Shown here: positions 52,917 to 61,130 of the stretch, piece by piece | How positions within the stretch are numbered: the first letter of the stretch is position 1 | How the letters are laid out: the number at the start of each line of letters is the position of its first letter | DNA from: Chryseobacterium arachidis | GTDB lineage: Bacteria; Bacteroidota; Bacteroidia; Flavobacteriales; Weeksellaceae | Length of the DNA stretch: 64,000 bases | Reading direction: 5' to 3' | Assembly (NCBI RefSeq): GCF_900129245.1 | Contig: NZ_FQUT01000001.1 | Location: forward strand, 186,001 to 250,000 | Position numbers and translations under genes: made by a program | The notes under the pieces: model-generated | Told to the model about the DNA's origin: nothing | What the model saw: only the letters and a program-made list of their open reading frames with translations | The model's database searches: none

Positions 52917-52977
52917 GTTTTAGCCATAAATGGCGATGTAAGCAGCATTGGGCTAAGGTCCAATAAATATCAGAATT

Positions 52978-54036
52978 ATGACAACAACACAAGAATTTTT
53001 AGGAAATAACGAATTTACGATAAGTAATCAAACGGTTTCGGAAAGCTGTCCGTCGAATATTGCTTTAATTAAATATTGGGGAAAATACGACAATCAGATT
53101 CCTGCAAACCCAAGCATTAGCTATACTTTAAATCATTGTAAAACCAATACTACAATAGAATTTTTGGCTGAAGAACCATTTTCTGTACAAACTTTTCTGG
53201 CAGAAAATGAAGAAGTGAAATTTGCCGAAAAAATCGAGAAATATTTCAACACTATTGAACAGTATCTTCCCTGGATTTTACAAGGAAAATACATTATCAG
53301 AACAGAAAATACATTTCCTCACAGTTCAGGAATAGCAAGCTCGGCATCTGGATTTGGTGCTATCGCAAAATGTCTGATGAAGCTGGATGAAGCTTTTTCA
53401 GGGCAAATTTCGGAAGAAGATTCATTAAGGAAAGCATCATTTTTAGCGAGATTGGGAAGCGGAAGTGCCTGCAGAAGCCTTTACAATGGATTGGTGGTTT
53501 GGGGAGAATCTCAGGTGAGAGGAAGCTCAGATTTATTTGCGGCGAAATATCCGGATGATGAAATTCATGATATTTTTAAAGATTTTAATGACTGGGTTTT
53601 ATTGATTCATGAAGGTCAGAAAAACGTTTCTTCTACGGTTGGTCATGGATTAATGAATACAAATCCGTATGCAGACAGAAGATTTCAGGAGGCAAGAGAA
53701 AATTTTGGTCCGATGAAAGAGATTTTAGCGAGCGGGGATCTTCAGAGTTTCATCAAATTGGTAGAGCACGAAGCATTAACTTTACACGCCATGATGATGA
53801 TGAGCGATCCTGCATTTATTCTCATGAAGACAGGAACTTTGGAAGTCATCAATAAAATCTGGGACTTCAGAAGACAAACAGGCTTACCTTTATTCTTTAC
53901 GCTGGATGCCGGGGCAAACGTTCATCTTTTATTCCCGAATGATGGTTCGGAAGAAAATATTAAAGCTTTTATTGAAACAGAATTATTGCAGCATACTCAG
54001 AATAATGGAGTGGTAAAGGATGTGATGAAGTTTTAA
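52978..54036 (+). CDS. mvaD: Diphosphomevalonate decarboxylase MvaD
   Basis: A 352-residue GHMP-kinase-fold enzyme making isopentenyl diphosphate: NIALIKYWGKYD, PSISYTL, HSSGIASSASGFGAIA (the substrate/ATP loop) and LGSGSACRSLYNGLVVW are family motifs. Its presence indicates the mevalonate pathway for isoprenoids. It follows the ligase by 61 bp. Confidence 0.95.
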   Translation: MTTTQEFLGNNEFTISNQTVSESCPSNIALIKYWGKYDNQIPANPSISYTLNHCKTNTTIEFLAEEPFSVQTFLAENEEVKFAEKIEKYFNTIEQYLPWILQGKYIIRTENTFPHSSGIASSASGFGAIAKCLMKLDEAFSGQISEEDSLRKASFLARLGSGSACRSLYNGLVVWGESQVRGSSDLFAAKYPDDEIHDIFKDFNDWVLLIHEGQKNVSSTVGHGLMNTNPYADRRFQEARENFGPMKEILASGDLQSFIKLVEHEALTLHAMMMMSDPAFILMKTGTLEVINKIWDFRRQTGLPLFFTLDAGANVHLLFPNDGSEENIKAFIETELLQHTQNNGVVKDVMKF

Positions 54037-54056
54037 ATAAAGTAAAATCGATTATA

Positions 54057-54082
54057 GAAAACGGGCTTTTGTCCGTTTTTTT
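54057..54082 (+). terminator. Terminator after mvaD
   Basis: Stem AAACGG / CCGTTT with the same 8-nt GCTTTTGT loop as the hairpin at 49869, then seven T. Confidence 0.85.
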
Positions 54083-54150
54083 ATTTAGCTTTATATACTC
54101 AGATTCTACAAAATGATAGAGGTATATTTTTTATTTAGATTAACTGCTTG

Positions 54151-54177
54151 TTTGTCATTCCGTAGGAATCTAAGCAA
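54151..54177 (+). repeat. Left inverted repeat of the GIY-YIG unit
   Basis: Begins TTTGTCATTCCGTAGGAATC and continues TAAGCAA. Reverse complement of the 54533-54556 copy. It is 25 bases before the nuclease start. Confidence 0.85.
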
Positions 54178-54202
54178 TGTTAAATAAAAAAACACAATAC
54201 CA

Positions 54203-54523
54203 ATGATAGAGTTTTCAGAAGGAATTTATACTTTTTACGTATATATTCTTACAAACAAAAGAAAAACTGTTTTGTATACTGGTGTTACAAATAACCTTCA
54301 TAAACGATTATTTCAGCATGCAACTAAAGAAAATAAAAATAGCTTTACAGCGAAATATAATATTGAATTTTTAATTTATTATGAGAAATTTGGCTGGATT
54401 CAACAAGCAATTGAAAGAGAAAAAGAAATTAAAGATTTTCCCAGAAATAAAAAATTGGAATTAATAAGATCGGTTAATCCTAATCTGGATTTTTGGAATT
54501 ATTTATTTGAACAAGAATTTTAA
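54203..54523 (+). CDS. GIY-YIG nuclease, probably in a REP-bounded mobile unit
   Basis: A 106-residue single-domain GIY-YIG protein (UPF0213/YhbQ-like). YTFYVYILTN is the GIY strand, TVLYTGVTNNLHKRL the YIG motif in its YTG form with the following Arg, and QAIEREKEIKDFPRNKK carries the catalytic Glu and Lys region. It is bracketed by inverted copies of a 24-27 bp repeat that also occurs alone at 10670. Small GIY-YIG genes are often multicopy in flavobacteria. The layout resembles REP-associated tyrosine transposases but with a different nuclease. Confidence 0.88.
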   Translation: MIEFSEGIYTFYVYILTNKRKTVLYTGVTNNLHKRLFQHATKENKNSFTAKYNIEFLIYYEKFGWIQQAIEREKEIKDFPRNKKLELIRSVNPNLDFWNYLFEQEF

Positions 54524-54532
54524 ATATTGTGG

Positions 54533-54556
54533 CTTAGATTCCTACGGAATGACAAA
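54533..54556 (-). repeat. Right inverted repeat of the GIY-YIG unit
   Basis: CTTAGATTCCTACGGAATGA followed by CAAA, complementary to the 54151 copy over its 24 bases. Starts 9 bases after the nuclease stop codon. Confidence 0.85.
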
Positions 54557-54610
54557 CATGGTGTTAAACCTATGTATAGAACCTAAAACAATAAAAAAAA
54601 TAATCTTAAA

Positions 54611-55693
54611 TCAACCCTCAGTCACCACAGCATCACGTTCTCCATCCTCTTTTTTCCCTTCCTCAATCATCTCTTCGGCTTCAACCTTTTCCTCTTGTGT
54701 AGCATAATCGATACGTTCTTCCTGTTCTTCATTTTCATGATCGATAAAAAATTCACAATACACGGGAAGGTGATCGGAACCAAAATTTTCGAGGGTCTTT
54801 AAATCTTTAATGAAAATATCTTCACTGTGAAACATCAGATCAATCGGAAATCTTAGCAGACGGTATTTTGCATGAAAAGTTGAAACAAAAGAATGCCCGA
54901 TTCTGGGATCGATGAGGTGACTGGTTTTTCTGAATAAGATAGAGGATTTAGACCAAGCCACATTATTGAAATCACCAACAACAATCACCGGTTTTTTGAT
55001 TTCTATAACTCGTTTTGCTGTACTCAATAAATCACCATCTCTTTCTTTAGAAGTCTCTTCTTCCGTAGGACTTGGCGGTGGTGGATGAACTCCGAAAAAT
55101 ACAAATGAAAAGCCGTCTTTGGTCTTCAGATGGGCTTCAATGCTTGGAATATCATCAGCAACAAAATAATGGGTTTGAGAATCTTCAATTTTAATTTTTG
55201 AATAAAAATGCATTCCATACGTATTTTCCAGCGTGACTTTATGCTGATAAGGATAGTCTTTTTCCAAAACTCGCAATGCATTTTCCCAATCCCCGTTACT
55301 TTCCATAGTCAGGAACATTTCCGGCTTATATTTTCTAATTAATTGAATAAAACGGTCATATTCTTTATTAAACTGATAAACATTGGCAGAAATAAAATGT
55401 AGTTTTTCAGATGACTGATGCTGTTGAGAATGTTTTTTAACAGGATACAGAGGAGTATATTTTATAAGCGTTACCCCATGATGTACAAATATTACCAGCA
55501 AAAGCCCCTGATAGTACCATAAAGTTTTGGGAGCATCAATCAGGAAACCTAAGATCAATGTGAAAAGTATAAAAAATGTGAGCTGTATTTTTCCGAATTC
55601 AGGAACACGGAAAACCCAGTGCGAATGCTGGATTTTAGGTAAGAGGGTTAAAATCAGCAATAAAACAGTCAGAATCACATACAATATCCACAT
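54611..55693 (-). CDS. Membrane-anchored endonuclease/exonuclease/phosphatase family protein
   Basis: A 360-residue EEP-family protein. Two to three N-terminal helices (WILYVILTVLLLILTLLP, LTFFILFTLILGFLID, LLLVIFVHHGVTLI) precede a catalytic domain with SANVYQFN, MLTMES-like Glu (FLTMESNGDW), VVGDFNNVAW and NFGSDHLPVY, the EEP catalytic motifs. The last 45 residues are a Glu/Lys-rich tail. Start at ATG 55693 is preferred because a near -7 box (TTATTTTG) lies 6 nt before it; ATG 55741 is possible. Nucleic-acid or phospholipid substrate not known. Confidence 0.85.
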   Translation of the reverse strand: MWILYVILTVLLLILTLLPKIQHSHWVFRVPEFGKIQLTFFILFTLILGFLIDAPKTLWYYQGLLLVIFVHHGVTLIKYTPLYPVKKHSQQHQSSEKLHFISANVYQFNKEYDRFIQLIRKYKPEMFLTMESNGDWENALRVLEKDYPYQHKVTLENTYGMHFYSKIKIEDSQTHYFVADDIPSIEAHLKTKDGFSFVFFGVHPPPPSPTEEETSKERDGDLLSTAKRVIEIKKPVIVVGDFNNVAWSKSSILFRKTSHLIDPRIGHSFVSTFHAKYRLLRFPIDLMFHSEDIFIKDLKTLENFGSDHLPVYCEFFIDHENEEQEERIDYATQEEKVEAEEMIEEGKKEDGERDAVVTEG

Positions 55694-55828
55694 ACAAGTC
55701 AAAATAACGGATAAATTTAATTCAATTTTACAACTTTTCAAACGAATTTACGTTTAAACTTTGTTAATCAAAATTGAGTTTAAAATTTATTTGTTAATTT
55801 TATTTCATCAGTTTATAAAACGGAAATC

Positions 55829-56272
55829 ATGAATAAATTATTCGCTATTGTATTACTGCTCGGCAGTTTTTGCTTCGGACAGCAAAATCAGAATCAGGAA
55901 ATCGAAAAACCGATCCGGAATTTATTTTTAGCCATGAAAAATATTGATCCTGAATTATTAAAAAGTTCTTTTTCCGATACAGCAATTCTACAGACAATCA
56001 CGAAAGATGGTGTCAAAAATGAAGATATAAAAGAATTTGCCGCTTCCATTTCCAAAATGTCAAAAGATGATCTTGATGAAAGAATTACAATAGAAGCAAT
56101 TCATGTAGACGGAAATCTGGCGAGTGTTTTTACACCGTATTCATTTTATTTTAAAGGGAAATTTTCTCATTGCGGAGCAAACAGCTTTCAGCTGGTAAAG
56201 CAAAATGATGAGTGGAAAATTCAATATTTAATTGACACAAGAAGGAAAGATAACTGCAAGGAAATTAAATAA
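55829..56272 (+). CDS. NTF2-like secreted protein
   Basis: A 147-residue protein with a signal peptide (LLLGSFCFGQ) and an NTF2/SnoaL-like cone: IRNLFLAMKNIDPELLKSSF, ILQTITKDG, and NSFQLVKQNDEWKIQYLID. Such folds (lumazine-binding_2/DUF4440 type) mostly lack assigned functions. The stop overlaps the next gene by one base (TAATG). Confidence 0.82.
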   Translation: MNKLFAIVLLLGSFCFGQQNQNQEIEKPIRNLFLAMKNIDPELLKSSFSDTAILQTITKDGVKNEDIKEFAASISKMSKDDLDERITIEAIHVDGNLASVFTPYSFYFKGKFSHCGANSFQLVKQNDEWKIQYLIDTRRKDNCKEIK

Positions 56273-57192
56273 TGAGAAACAAAAATCTGATCTTAAATTA
56301 CGTTTTTTTAAGCTGTTTGATTGTTTTATTTTTAAATGATCATTTTTTTAAATTTCAATATACAAGCTGGCTAACAGGAAAGTTATCAGACATTGTCGGA
56401 ATTGTCTTGCTGCCGATGCTTCTGACGTATCTATTCCCAAAATTAAAAGAAAATTCAGTCTTTGCAGCTGGATTATTTTTCAGTTTCTGGAAATCACCTT
56501 TTTCGGAGAGTTTTATAAAGTGGTATAATCTTATTTCTCCAATTTCAATTCACAGGGTGGTAGATGAGTCGGATTTATTGGTTTTATTGCTGTTGCCAGT
56601 TCCTTACTTTTTGATTAAAAATATAAAGGCTTTGCACCCGTTCAGCTTAAAGAAAATTCATGCCTTTGCGGTATTGCTGCCGACGATTTTCGTTTTAATG
56701 TCGACATCTCCGGGATACAGATATAATTATTTGTCTTATTCAGGGAATCTGGCTTTTATTAACTCAACCTTCACTGTAGCCAAGCCAAAAGACGAACTTA
56801 TTGACGAATTTAAAAATAGAAATATTAATATATATAAAGACACAACAAGAATTGTTAATAAAAATAAATGGAAATATTTTGATATGGTAAATGTACAGCA
56901 ACAGAATCTCCATAATAATAAAGCTATTTTTCGTATTGCAGACGACAGCATAAAACGATTGATCGTGAGAGAAATTGAACAGAGTGGAGACTATAAGATT
57001 GATAAAATAAAAATAGGCGACCAAACCATTGAAAATATCCAGTTTTATATGTCTAAAGATGAGAAAACAGGAGGGACGTATATGAGCTTAAAATCGATGA
57101 CCATTGAAAAAAATTTAAGAGAGGCACAAGTTGAAAGAAAACTGAGAAAAGTTTATAAAAAATTATTGGAAGAGGAATTTAAAAAATTTTAG
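56272..57192 (+). CDS. Uncharacterised membrane protein
   Basis: A 306-residue protein with about four N-terminal helices: LNYVFLSCLIVLFLNDHFF, a LTGKLSDIVGIVLLPMLLTYL segment, SDLLVLLLLPVPYFLI and FAVLLPTIFVLMSTS. A C-terminal charged soluble domain (about 160-306) ends in KKLLEEEFKKF. The SGKLSD/VGI-like early motif recurs in related flavobacterial proteins, but no function is known. It is coupled to the NTF2-like gene before and 1 base from the VOC gene after. Confidence 0.75.
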   Translation: MRNKNLILNYVFLSCLIVLFLNDHFFKFQYTSWLTGKLSDIVGIVLLPMLLTYLFPKLKENSVFAAGLFFSFWKSPFSESFIKWYNLISPISIHRVVDESDLLVLLLLPVPYFLIKNIKALHPFSLKKIHAFAVLLPTIFVLMSTSPGYRYNYLSYSGNLAFINSTFTVAKPKDELIDEFKNRNINIYKDTTRIVNKNKWKYFDMVNVQQQNLHNNKAIFRIADDSIKRLIVREIEQSGDYKIDKIKIGDQTIENIQFYMSKDEKTGGTYMSLKSMTIEKNLREAQVERKLRKVYKKLLEEEFKKF

Positions 57193-57193
57193 A

Positions 57194-57571
57194 ATGAAAA
57201 TCCATCATATCGCCATCATTGGTTCAAACTACGAAGTTTCAAAAAAATTCTATACAGAAATTTTAGGTTTACATATCATTCGTGAAGTATATCGTGAAGA
57301 AAGACAATCGTATAAACTAGATCTTGCTATCGAAGATCATTATGTAATTGAGCTGTTTTCGTTTCCAGATCCTCCGCCAAGACCATCAAGACCAGAAGCA
57401 TGCGGTCTAAGGCATTTGGCTTTTTCGGTGGAGAATGTTAATGATACACGGAAGGAATTAGTTAGGAAAGGATTAAACTGCGAAGAGATCAGAATAGATG
57501 AATTCACCGGAAAAGAGTTTTTTTTTACCCAAGATCCGGATCAGTTGCCGCTGGAGTTTTATGAAGCTTAA
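57194..57571 (+). CDS. VOC-family glyoxalase-like metalloprotein (YaeR type)
   Basis: A 125-residue vicinal-oxygen-chelate protein: IHHIAIIGSNYEVSKKFYTE, HYVIELFSFPDPPPRPSRPE and GLRHLAFSVENVND give metal-ligand His/Glu positions of the SMU1112c/YaeR group. Function unconfirmed, glyoxalase-like. Starts 1 base after the membrane-protein stop. Confidence 0.92.
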   Translation: MKIHHIAIIGSNYEVSKKFYTEILGLHIIREVYREERQSYKLDLAIEDHYVIELFSFPDPPPRPSRPEACGLRHLAFSVENVNDTRKELVRKGLNCEEIRIDEFTGKEFFFTQDPDQLPLEFYEA

Positions 57572-57589
57572 TTAAAAGAAGGTTTTGAT

Positions 57590-57634
57590 GCCACGAATGC
57601 TCGAATATTAAGCACTAATTTGTGTATTCGTGGC
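57590..57634. repeat. Intergenic palindrome GCCACGAAT / ATTCGTGGC
   Basis: Perfect 9-bp arms at 57590-57598 and 57626-57634, with ATTA/TAAT pairing inside. It lies after the VOC gene, facing a convergent gene, and may work as a terminator-like structure. Confidence 0.65.
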
Positions 57635-57708
57635 TGATATGCTTATAAAAGTATAATAATCTTATCGAAAAATATTTGTTTTGGTTAATTCAAATAAATT
57701 GGTAAGAA

Positions 57709-58092
57709 TTAGTGTGCATAGCCTGTAAAGAAACTCACCGCCATAATTGCCAGAACAATTGAAGAAATGACCACATAAACGTAATCTTTTTCTTTTAAAT
57801 AACCGATCAACGCGAATATAATCCTCATTAAAGGAGTAAAGATCAAAAGTAATATTCCCAGTTGGATAATAGCCATGCCTTCGCCTTTACAAAGTGAATC
57901 CCAGAAATGTCCCCAAACTTTTTCGGAAGATGTCCCCATGTCAAGAAGCTTGTATTTTTTCGGCATTTTAAATCCTTCTGTGAAAAGCTTCACAAAACCG
58001 ATTAATGAGGTGGTAACTGATAAAATAACGCCCAATCGCAGGAGATTTCCCACAGAACGGTTAAGATCAGCATCTGTAAAATTTTTTCTCAT
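57709..58092 (-). CDS. DUF1634-family membrane protein
   Basis: A 127-residue protein with three helices: LLRLGVILSVTTSLIGFVKLF, GMAIIQLGILLLIFTPLMRI and VYVVISSIVLAIMAVSFF. DUF1634 genes are regularly paired with TauE/SafE transporters, as here: its start overlaps the transporter gene by 4 bases. Confidence 0.92.
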   Translation of the reverse strand: MRKNFTDADLNRSVGNLLRLGVILSVTTSLIGFVKLFTEGFKMPKKYKLLDMGTSSEKVWGHFWDSLCKGEGMAIIQLGILLLIFTPLMRIIFALIGYLKEKDYVYVVISSIVLAIMAVSFFTGYAH

Positions 58093-58919
58093 GAGAAATT
58101 GCTTCTAATACCGTTATACATCATATAAACCGAAAGAATGGTAATCACAATTGCAAAAAATGTTTTCAGTTTTTTTGTTTTTGAAACCATCAATGTTTTA
58201 GATCCGATGAAACTTCCAACCACAACACCTACCAAAACCGGAGCAACAATTACAGGAATAATTTCGCCTCTCTGGAAATAAATCAATGAACTGGCAACCG
58301 CAGTCACCCCAATCATAAAATTACTGGTAGTCGTGGAAACCTTGAATGGCAACCTCATCATATTATCCATGGCCAAAACCTTCAGCGCACCCGAACCGAT
58401 TCCCAATAATCCTGACATCGCACCTGCAAACATCATCATGAAGAATCCCGGAACTGTATTTCTCGCAGAATAGGTTTTTACAACTCCTTTATCAGGAAAA
58501 GTCCCGTGAAGCTTTAATTTATCTTCGAGGCTTCCTTTGATAACAGGTTCTTGATGATCCGGTTTCCCTTTTAAATTTAAAATAACCGTTAAAAGAAGAA
58601 TACTGGCGAAAATAATTCCGATCGTATTAGGATTTAAAGCACCGGAAACCAAAGCGCCGACAATAGCTCCGGCTGTTGTGGCAATCTCCAGGAACATCCC
58701 TATCCTCATATTGGTAAAGCCTTCTTTCACAAAAGCAACTGCCGCACCGGAAGAAGTTCCAATTACAGAGATCAAAGAAGCGCCGATGGCATAATGCATA
58801 GGAACGCCGAAACCCAGCGTTAATAAAGGAATAATGATAACTCCTCCTCCTAAACCGGTCAGTGAACCCAAAAGTCCTGCCGAAATTGCTCCAAGGAAGA
58901 GAATGATGATTTCTGACAT
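58089..58919 (-). CDS. TauE/SafE-family anion exporter
   Basis: A 276-residue transporter with eight or so helices in two repeats. The first contains GSLTGLGGGVIIIPLL and the second GAMSGLLGIGSGALKVLA, the glycine-rich family signatures. TauE/SafE proteins export sulfite, sulfoacetate or related organic anions. A well-matched promoter precedes it and the first codon follows the -7 box by 4 nt. Substrate unknown. Confidence 0.93.
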   Translation of the reverse strand: MSEIIILFLGAISAGLLGSLTGLGGGVIIIPLLTLGFGVPMHYAIGASLISVIGTSSGAAVAFVKEGFTNMRIGMFLEIATTAGAIVGALVSGALNPNTIGIIFASILLLTVILNLKGKPDHQEPVIKGSLEDKLKLHGTFPDKGVVKTYSARNTVPGFFMMMFAGAMSGLLGIGSGALKVLAMDNMMRLPFKVSTTTSNFMIGVTAVASSLIYFQRGEIIPVIVAPVLVGVVVGSFIGSKTLMVSKTKKLKTFFAIVITILSVYMMYNGIRSNFS

Positions 58920-58923
58920 GCTA

Positions 58924-58955
58924 CAAATATAAAACTATTGCGTTAGTCTGCCAAA
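58924..58955 (-). promoter_or_regulatory. Two-box promoter of the TauE unit, leaderless candidate
   Basis: Minus-strand TTTG (58952-58955), 20 nt, TATATTTG (58924-58931), TAGC, ATG. Both consensus boxes are present with ideal spacing, and the ATG follows 4 nt later, so transcription would start about at the start codon. Confidence 0.65.
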
Positions 58956-58979
58956 CGTTTAAAAAAGATAAATTTGACG

Positions 58980-58987
58980 TATTTTTG
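58980..58987 (+). promoter_or_regulatory. -7 box of the DUF1543 gene
   Basis: TATTTTTG, 17 nt before the ATG; a TTTG-like sequence is seen upstream only at poor spacing. Confidence 0.4.
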
Positions 58988-59004
58988 CATAAACAAAATT
59001 TTAA

Positions 59005-59553
59005 ATGAAATTATTTTATATCATCCTCGGGGCAACACCGAAAGGAAGGAATATTGAGCAGCATGATGTGTTTTTCGGGATTGCGGAAAGTCTGAAAGAT
59101 CTTGTTCCGGATATGAAAGAATTCTGGAAGGAAGCCAATGGAAAGATCCATCTTGACTGTTATCAGGAAGTAAAATTTGCTGATGGATATGAAGTGAAAA
59201 TTGTTGAAAAAGGAGAACAGACTTCAGAAGAGCAGTTGTATTTTATTAATCTTGGAGGATATAAAAGAGGTTTTTTTGAAGAATTTCACGAGCAGCATTT
59301 AATGGTTGGAAATTCAATGGGCGATATTGTGAAAAAAGCAAAAGCAACCGAATTTTACAAAACAATGGGATTTGAAGGAGCCGTAAGTCATATTGATGAT
59401 AAACACGGCGTTGATATTGATGATATTTTTAATGTAAACGATATTCTTCCGGAAAAAATGAAAGAAAAATATTCAATTTCATTAATAAAATCCGATGCTG
59501 AAAATCAGGAAAATGTTATGGGATTGGGATATTTGAAAATTGATAAAATTTAA
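59005..59553 (+). CDS. DUF1543-domain protein
   Basis: A 182-residue cytosolic protein starting KLFYIILGATPKGRNIEQHD, the DUF1543 hallmark, and continuing with a repeat of the fold (LYFINLGGYKRGFFEEFHE). Function unknown. The gene is monocistronic, divergent from the TauE unit, with a large palindromic repeat after it. Confidence 0.9.
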   Translation: MKLFYIILGATPKGRNIEQHDVFFGIAESLKDLVPDMKEFWKEANGKIHLDCYQEVKFADGYEVKIVEKGEQTSEEQLYFINLGGYKRGFFEEFHEQHLMVGNSMGDIVKKAKATEFYKTMGFEGAVSHIDDKHGVDIDDIFNVNDILPEKMKEKYSISLIKSDAENQENVMGLGYLKIDKI

Positions 59554-59589
59554 CCCGTTGCACATTTTGTAAAATTACGGTATTGGATT

Positions 59590-59704
59590 CGTCAGTTCGA
59601 GTATTTTTCGTAACAAAGTTGAGAAAAAATGTATCGAGAACAGATGTATCTCCAAAATTACAAACTTCTCGATACGATTTTGCAAAAATCTATTCGAAGT
59701 GACG
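59590..59704. repeat. About 110-bp dispersed palindromic repeat, copy 2
   Basis: Reverse-complement copy of the element at 5541. It shares the ends (CGTCAGTTCGAGTATTTTT and ATCTATTCGAAGTGACGG) and the internal TATCGAGAAC / TTCTCGATACG segments. Located in the 322-bp gene-free gap between the DUF1543 and purK genes, which also contains the dispersed TTTGCTAAGTGAAGTGCC tract and a CTCTGTGAACTCTGTG stretch before purK. Confidence 0.8.
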
Positions 59705-59875
59705 GAAATAAATTAAAATGGACAAAGGCAAAATTTTGAGCTCTTTGCTAAGTGAAGTGCCTTTGTGAACTTAAAAATATAAAGTATTTTTAAATAAAAC
59801 CCTCTGTGAACTCTGTGTTTAAAAAAGAGGTTTAAATCAAAAAAATTAAATCTAATAGAAAAAATAAAAGTAAAA

Positions 59876-60988
59876 ATGAAAATAGGAATTTTAGGAGGAG
59901 GACAGCTGGGAAGAATGCTGATTCAGGAAGCCTTGAAATACGACGATGAATTTTATACACTGGATCCGGCTTCTGATGCGCCTTGCCACAATATTTCTTA
60001 CTTTACACAAGGAAATTTCAACGATTATGAAACGGTTTTGAGTTTCGGTAAAGATAAAGATGTGGTGACAATTGAGATTGAGCATGTTAATGCTGATGCT
60101 TTGGCTGAACTGGAAAATCAGGGAATAAAAGTTGTGCCGAATTCTAAAATCATTAAAACGATTCAACAAAAGATTCTTCAGAAACAATTTTATAAGGCTT
60201 ACGATATTCCGAGCCCGGAATTTGAAATCATGGACGGAAGTTCTGATGAGATCAAAATGCCATTGCCTTTTGTGCAGAAAATGAATACGGGAGGATATGA
60301 CGGGAAAGGAGTACAGGTAATCCGTACGGCTGAGGATATGAAAAGCCTTTGGATTGAGGATTCTGTGATTGAAAAATTAGTGGATATCGATAAAGAACTT
60401 TCTGTAATTGTTGCGAGGAACGAAAATGGTGAAACAAAAACTTTTCCTGTAACGGAAATGGTTGCAGATCCCAAATTAAACTTGTTGGATTTCAATATTT
60501 GTCCGGTTTTCCTGACTGAAGAAATTGAAGAACAAATCAACTCAATCACTGAGAAATTCTTAAACGCGATCCAATCTCCGGGACTTTTTGCCATCGAATT
60601 ATTTTTGGATAAAGAAGGAAAAGTTTGGGTTAACGAAACGGCTCCGAGACTACACAATTCCGGGCATCAGAGTCAGGAGGGAAATGCAAACTCTCAGTTT
60701 GAACAGATGTATCGTGTCGTGAAAAATTTGCCTTTAGCAGATACGGACGCAATTATTTACAGCGGAATGTTGAATTTAGTCGGAGCAGAAGGGTTTTCTG
60801 GAAAAGTGATTTATGAAGGAATGGAAGATGTGCTAAGATTACCAGAAACTTACGTTCACCTTTACGGAAAAACGGAAACCAAGCCGGGAAGAAAAATGGG
60901 ACACATCAATGTATTGGCAGATTCCCGAGAGGAGCTGATGGAGAAATTGGTGATGGTGAAGGGAATGGTGAGAGTGATTGCGGAGTAA
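59876..60988 (+). CDS. purK: N5-carboxyaminoimidazole ribonucleotide synthase PurK
   Basis: A 370-residue ATP-grasp enzyme that carboxylates aminoimidazole ribonucleotide with bicarbonate and ATP. It opens MKIGILGGGQLGRMLIQEA, with VQKMNTGGYDGKGV, the metal-ligand ELFLDKEGKVWVNETAPR and NSGHQSQEGNANSQFEQ as family motifs. Its partner purE lies 1.2 kb downstream, separated by a gene on the other strand. Confidence 0.96.
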   Translation: MKIGILGGGQLGRMLIQEALKYDDEFYTLDPASDAPCHNISYFTQGNFNDYETVLSFGKDKDVVTIEIEHVNADALAELENQGIKVVPNSKIIKTIQQKILQKQFYKAYDIPSPEFEIMDGSSDEIKMPLPFVQKMNTGGYDGKGVQVIRTAEDMKSLWIEDSVIEKLVDIDKELSVIVARNENGETKTFPVTEMVADPKLNLLDFNICPVFLTEEIEEQINSITEKFLNAIQSPGLFAIELFLDKEGKVWVNETAPRLHNSGHQSQEGNANSQFEQMYRVVKNLPLADTDAIIYSGMLNLVGAEGFSGKVIYEGMEDVLRLPETYVHLYGKTETKPGRKMGHINVLADSREELMEKLVMVKGMVRVIAE

Positions 60989-61009
60989 TTGAAGAACCTT
61001 ATTATATTG

Positions 61010-61039
61010 AAAAGACTGCCCAAAAGCAGTCTTTTTTAT
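61010..61039 (+). terminator. Terminator after purK
   Basis: Perfect 10-bp stem AAAAGACTGC / GCAGTCTTTT, loop CCAAAA, then T-run. Confidence 0.88.
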
Positions 61040-61130
61040 TTGGAAATTTTAGGATATTTAAAATATATTCTTATTATTAGTTTTGTTATTCTGCTGTTTT
61101 TTAAGATTGAATTGAAACGACTCTATTTAA

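Noticed and set aside
60199..60657. 152-residue minus-strand ORF inside purK
   Set aside because: Fully antisense to a well-conserved enzyme; composition is that of complementary codons.
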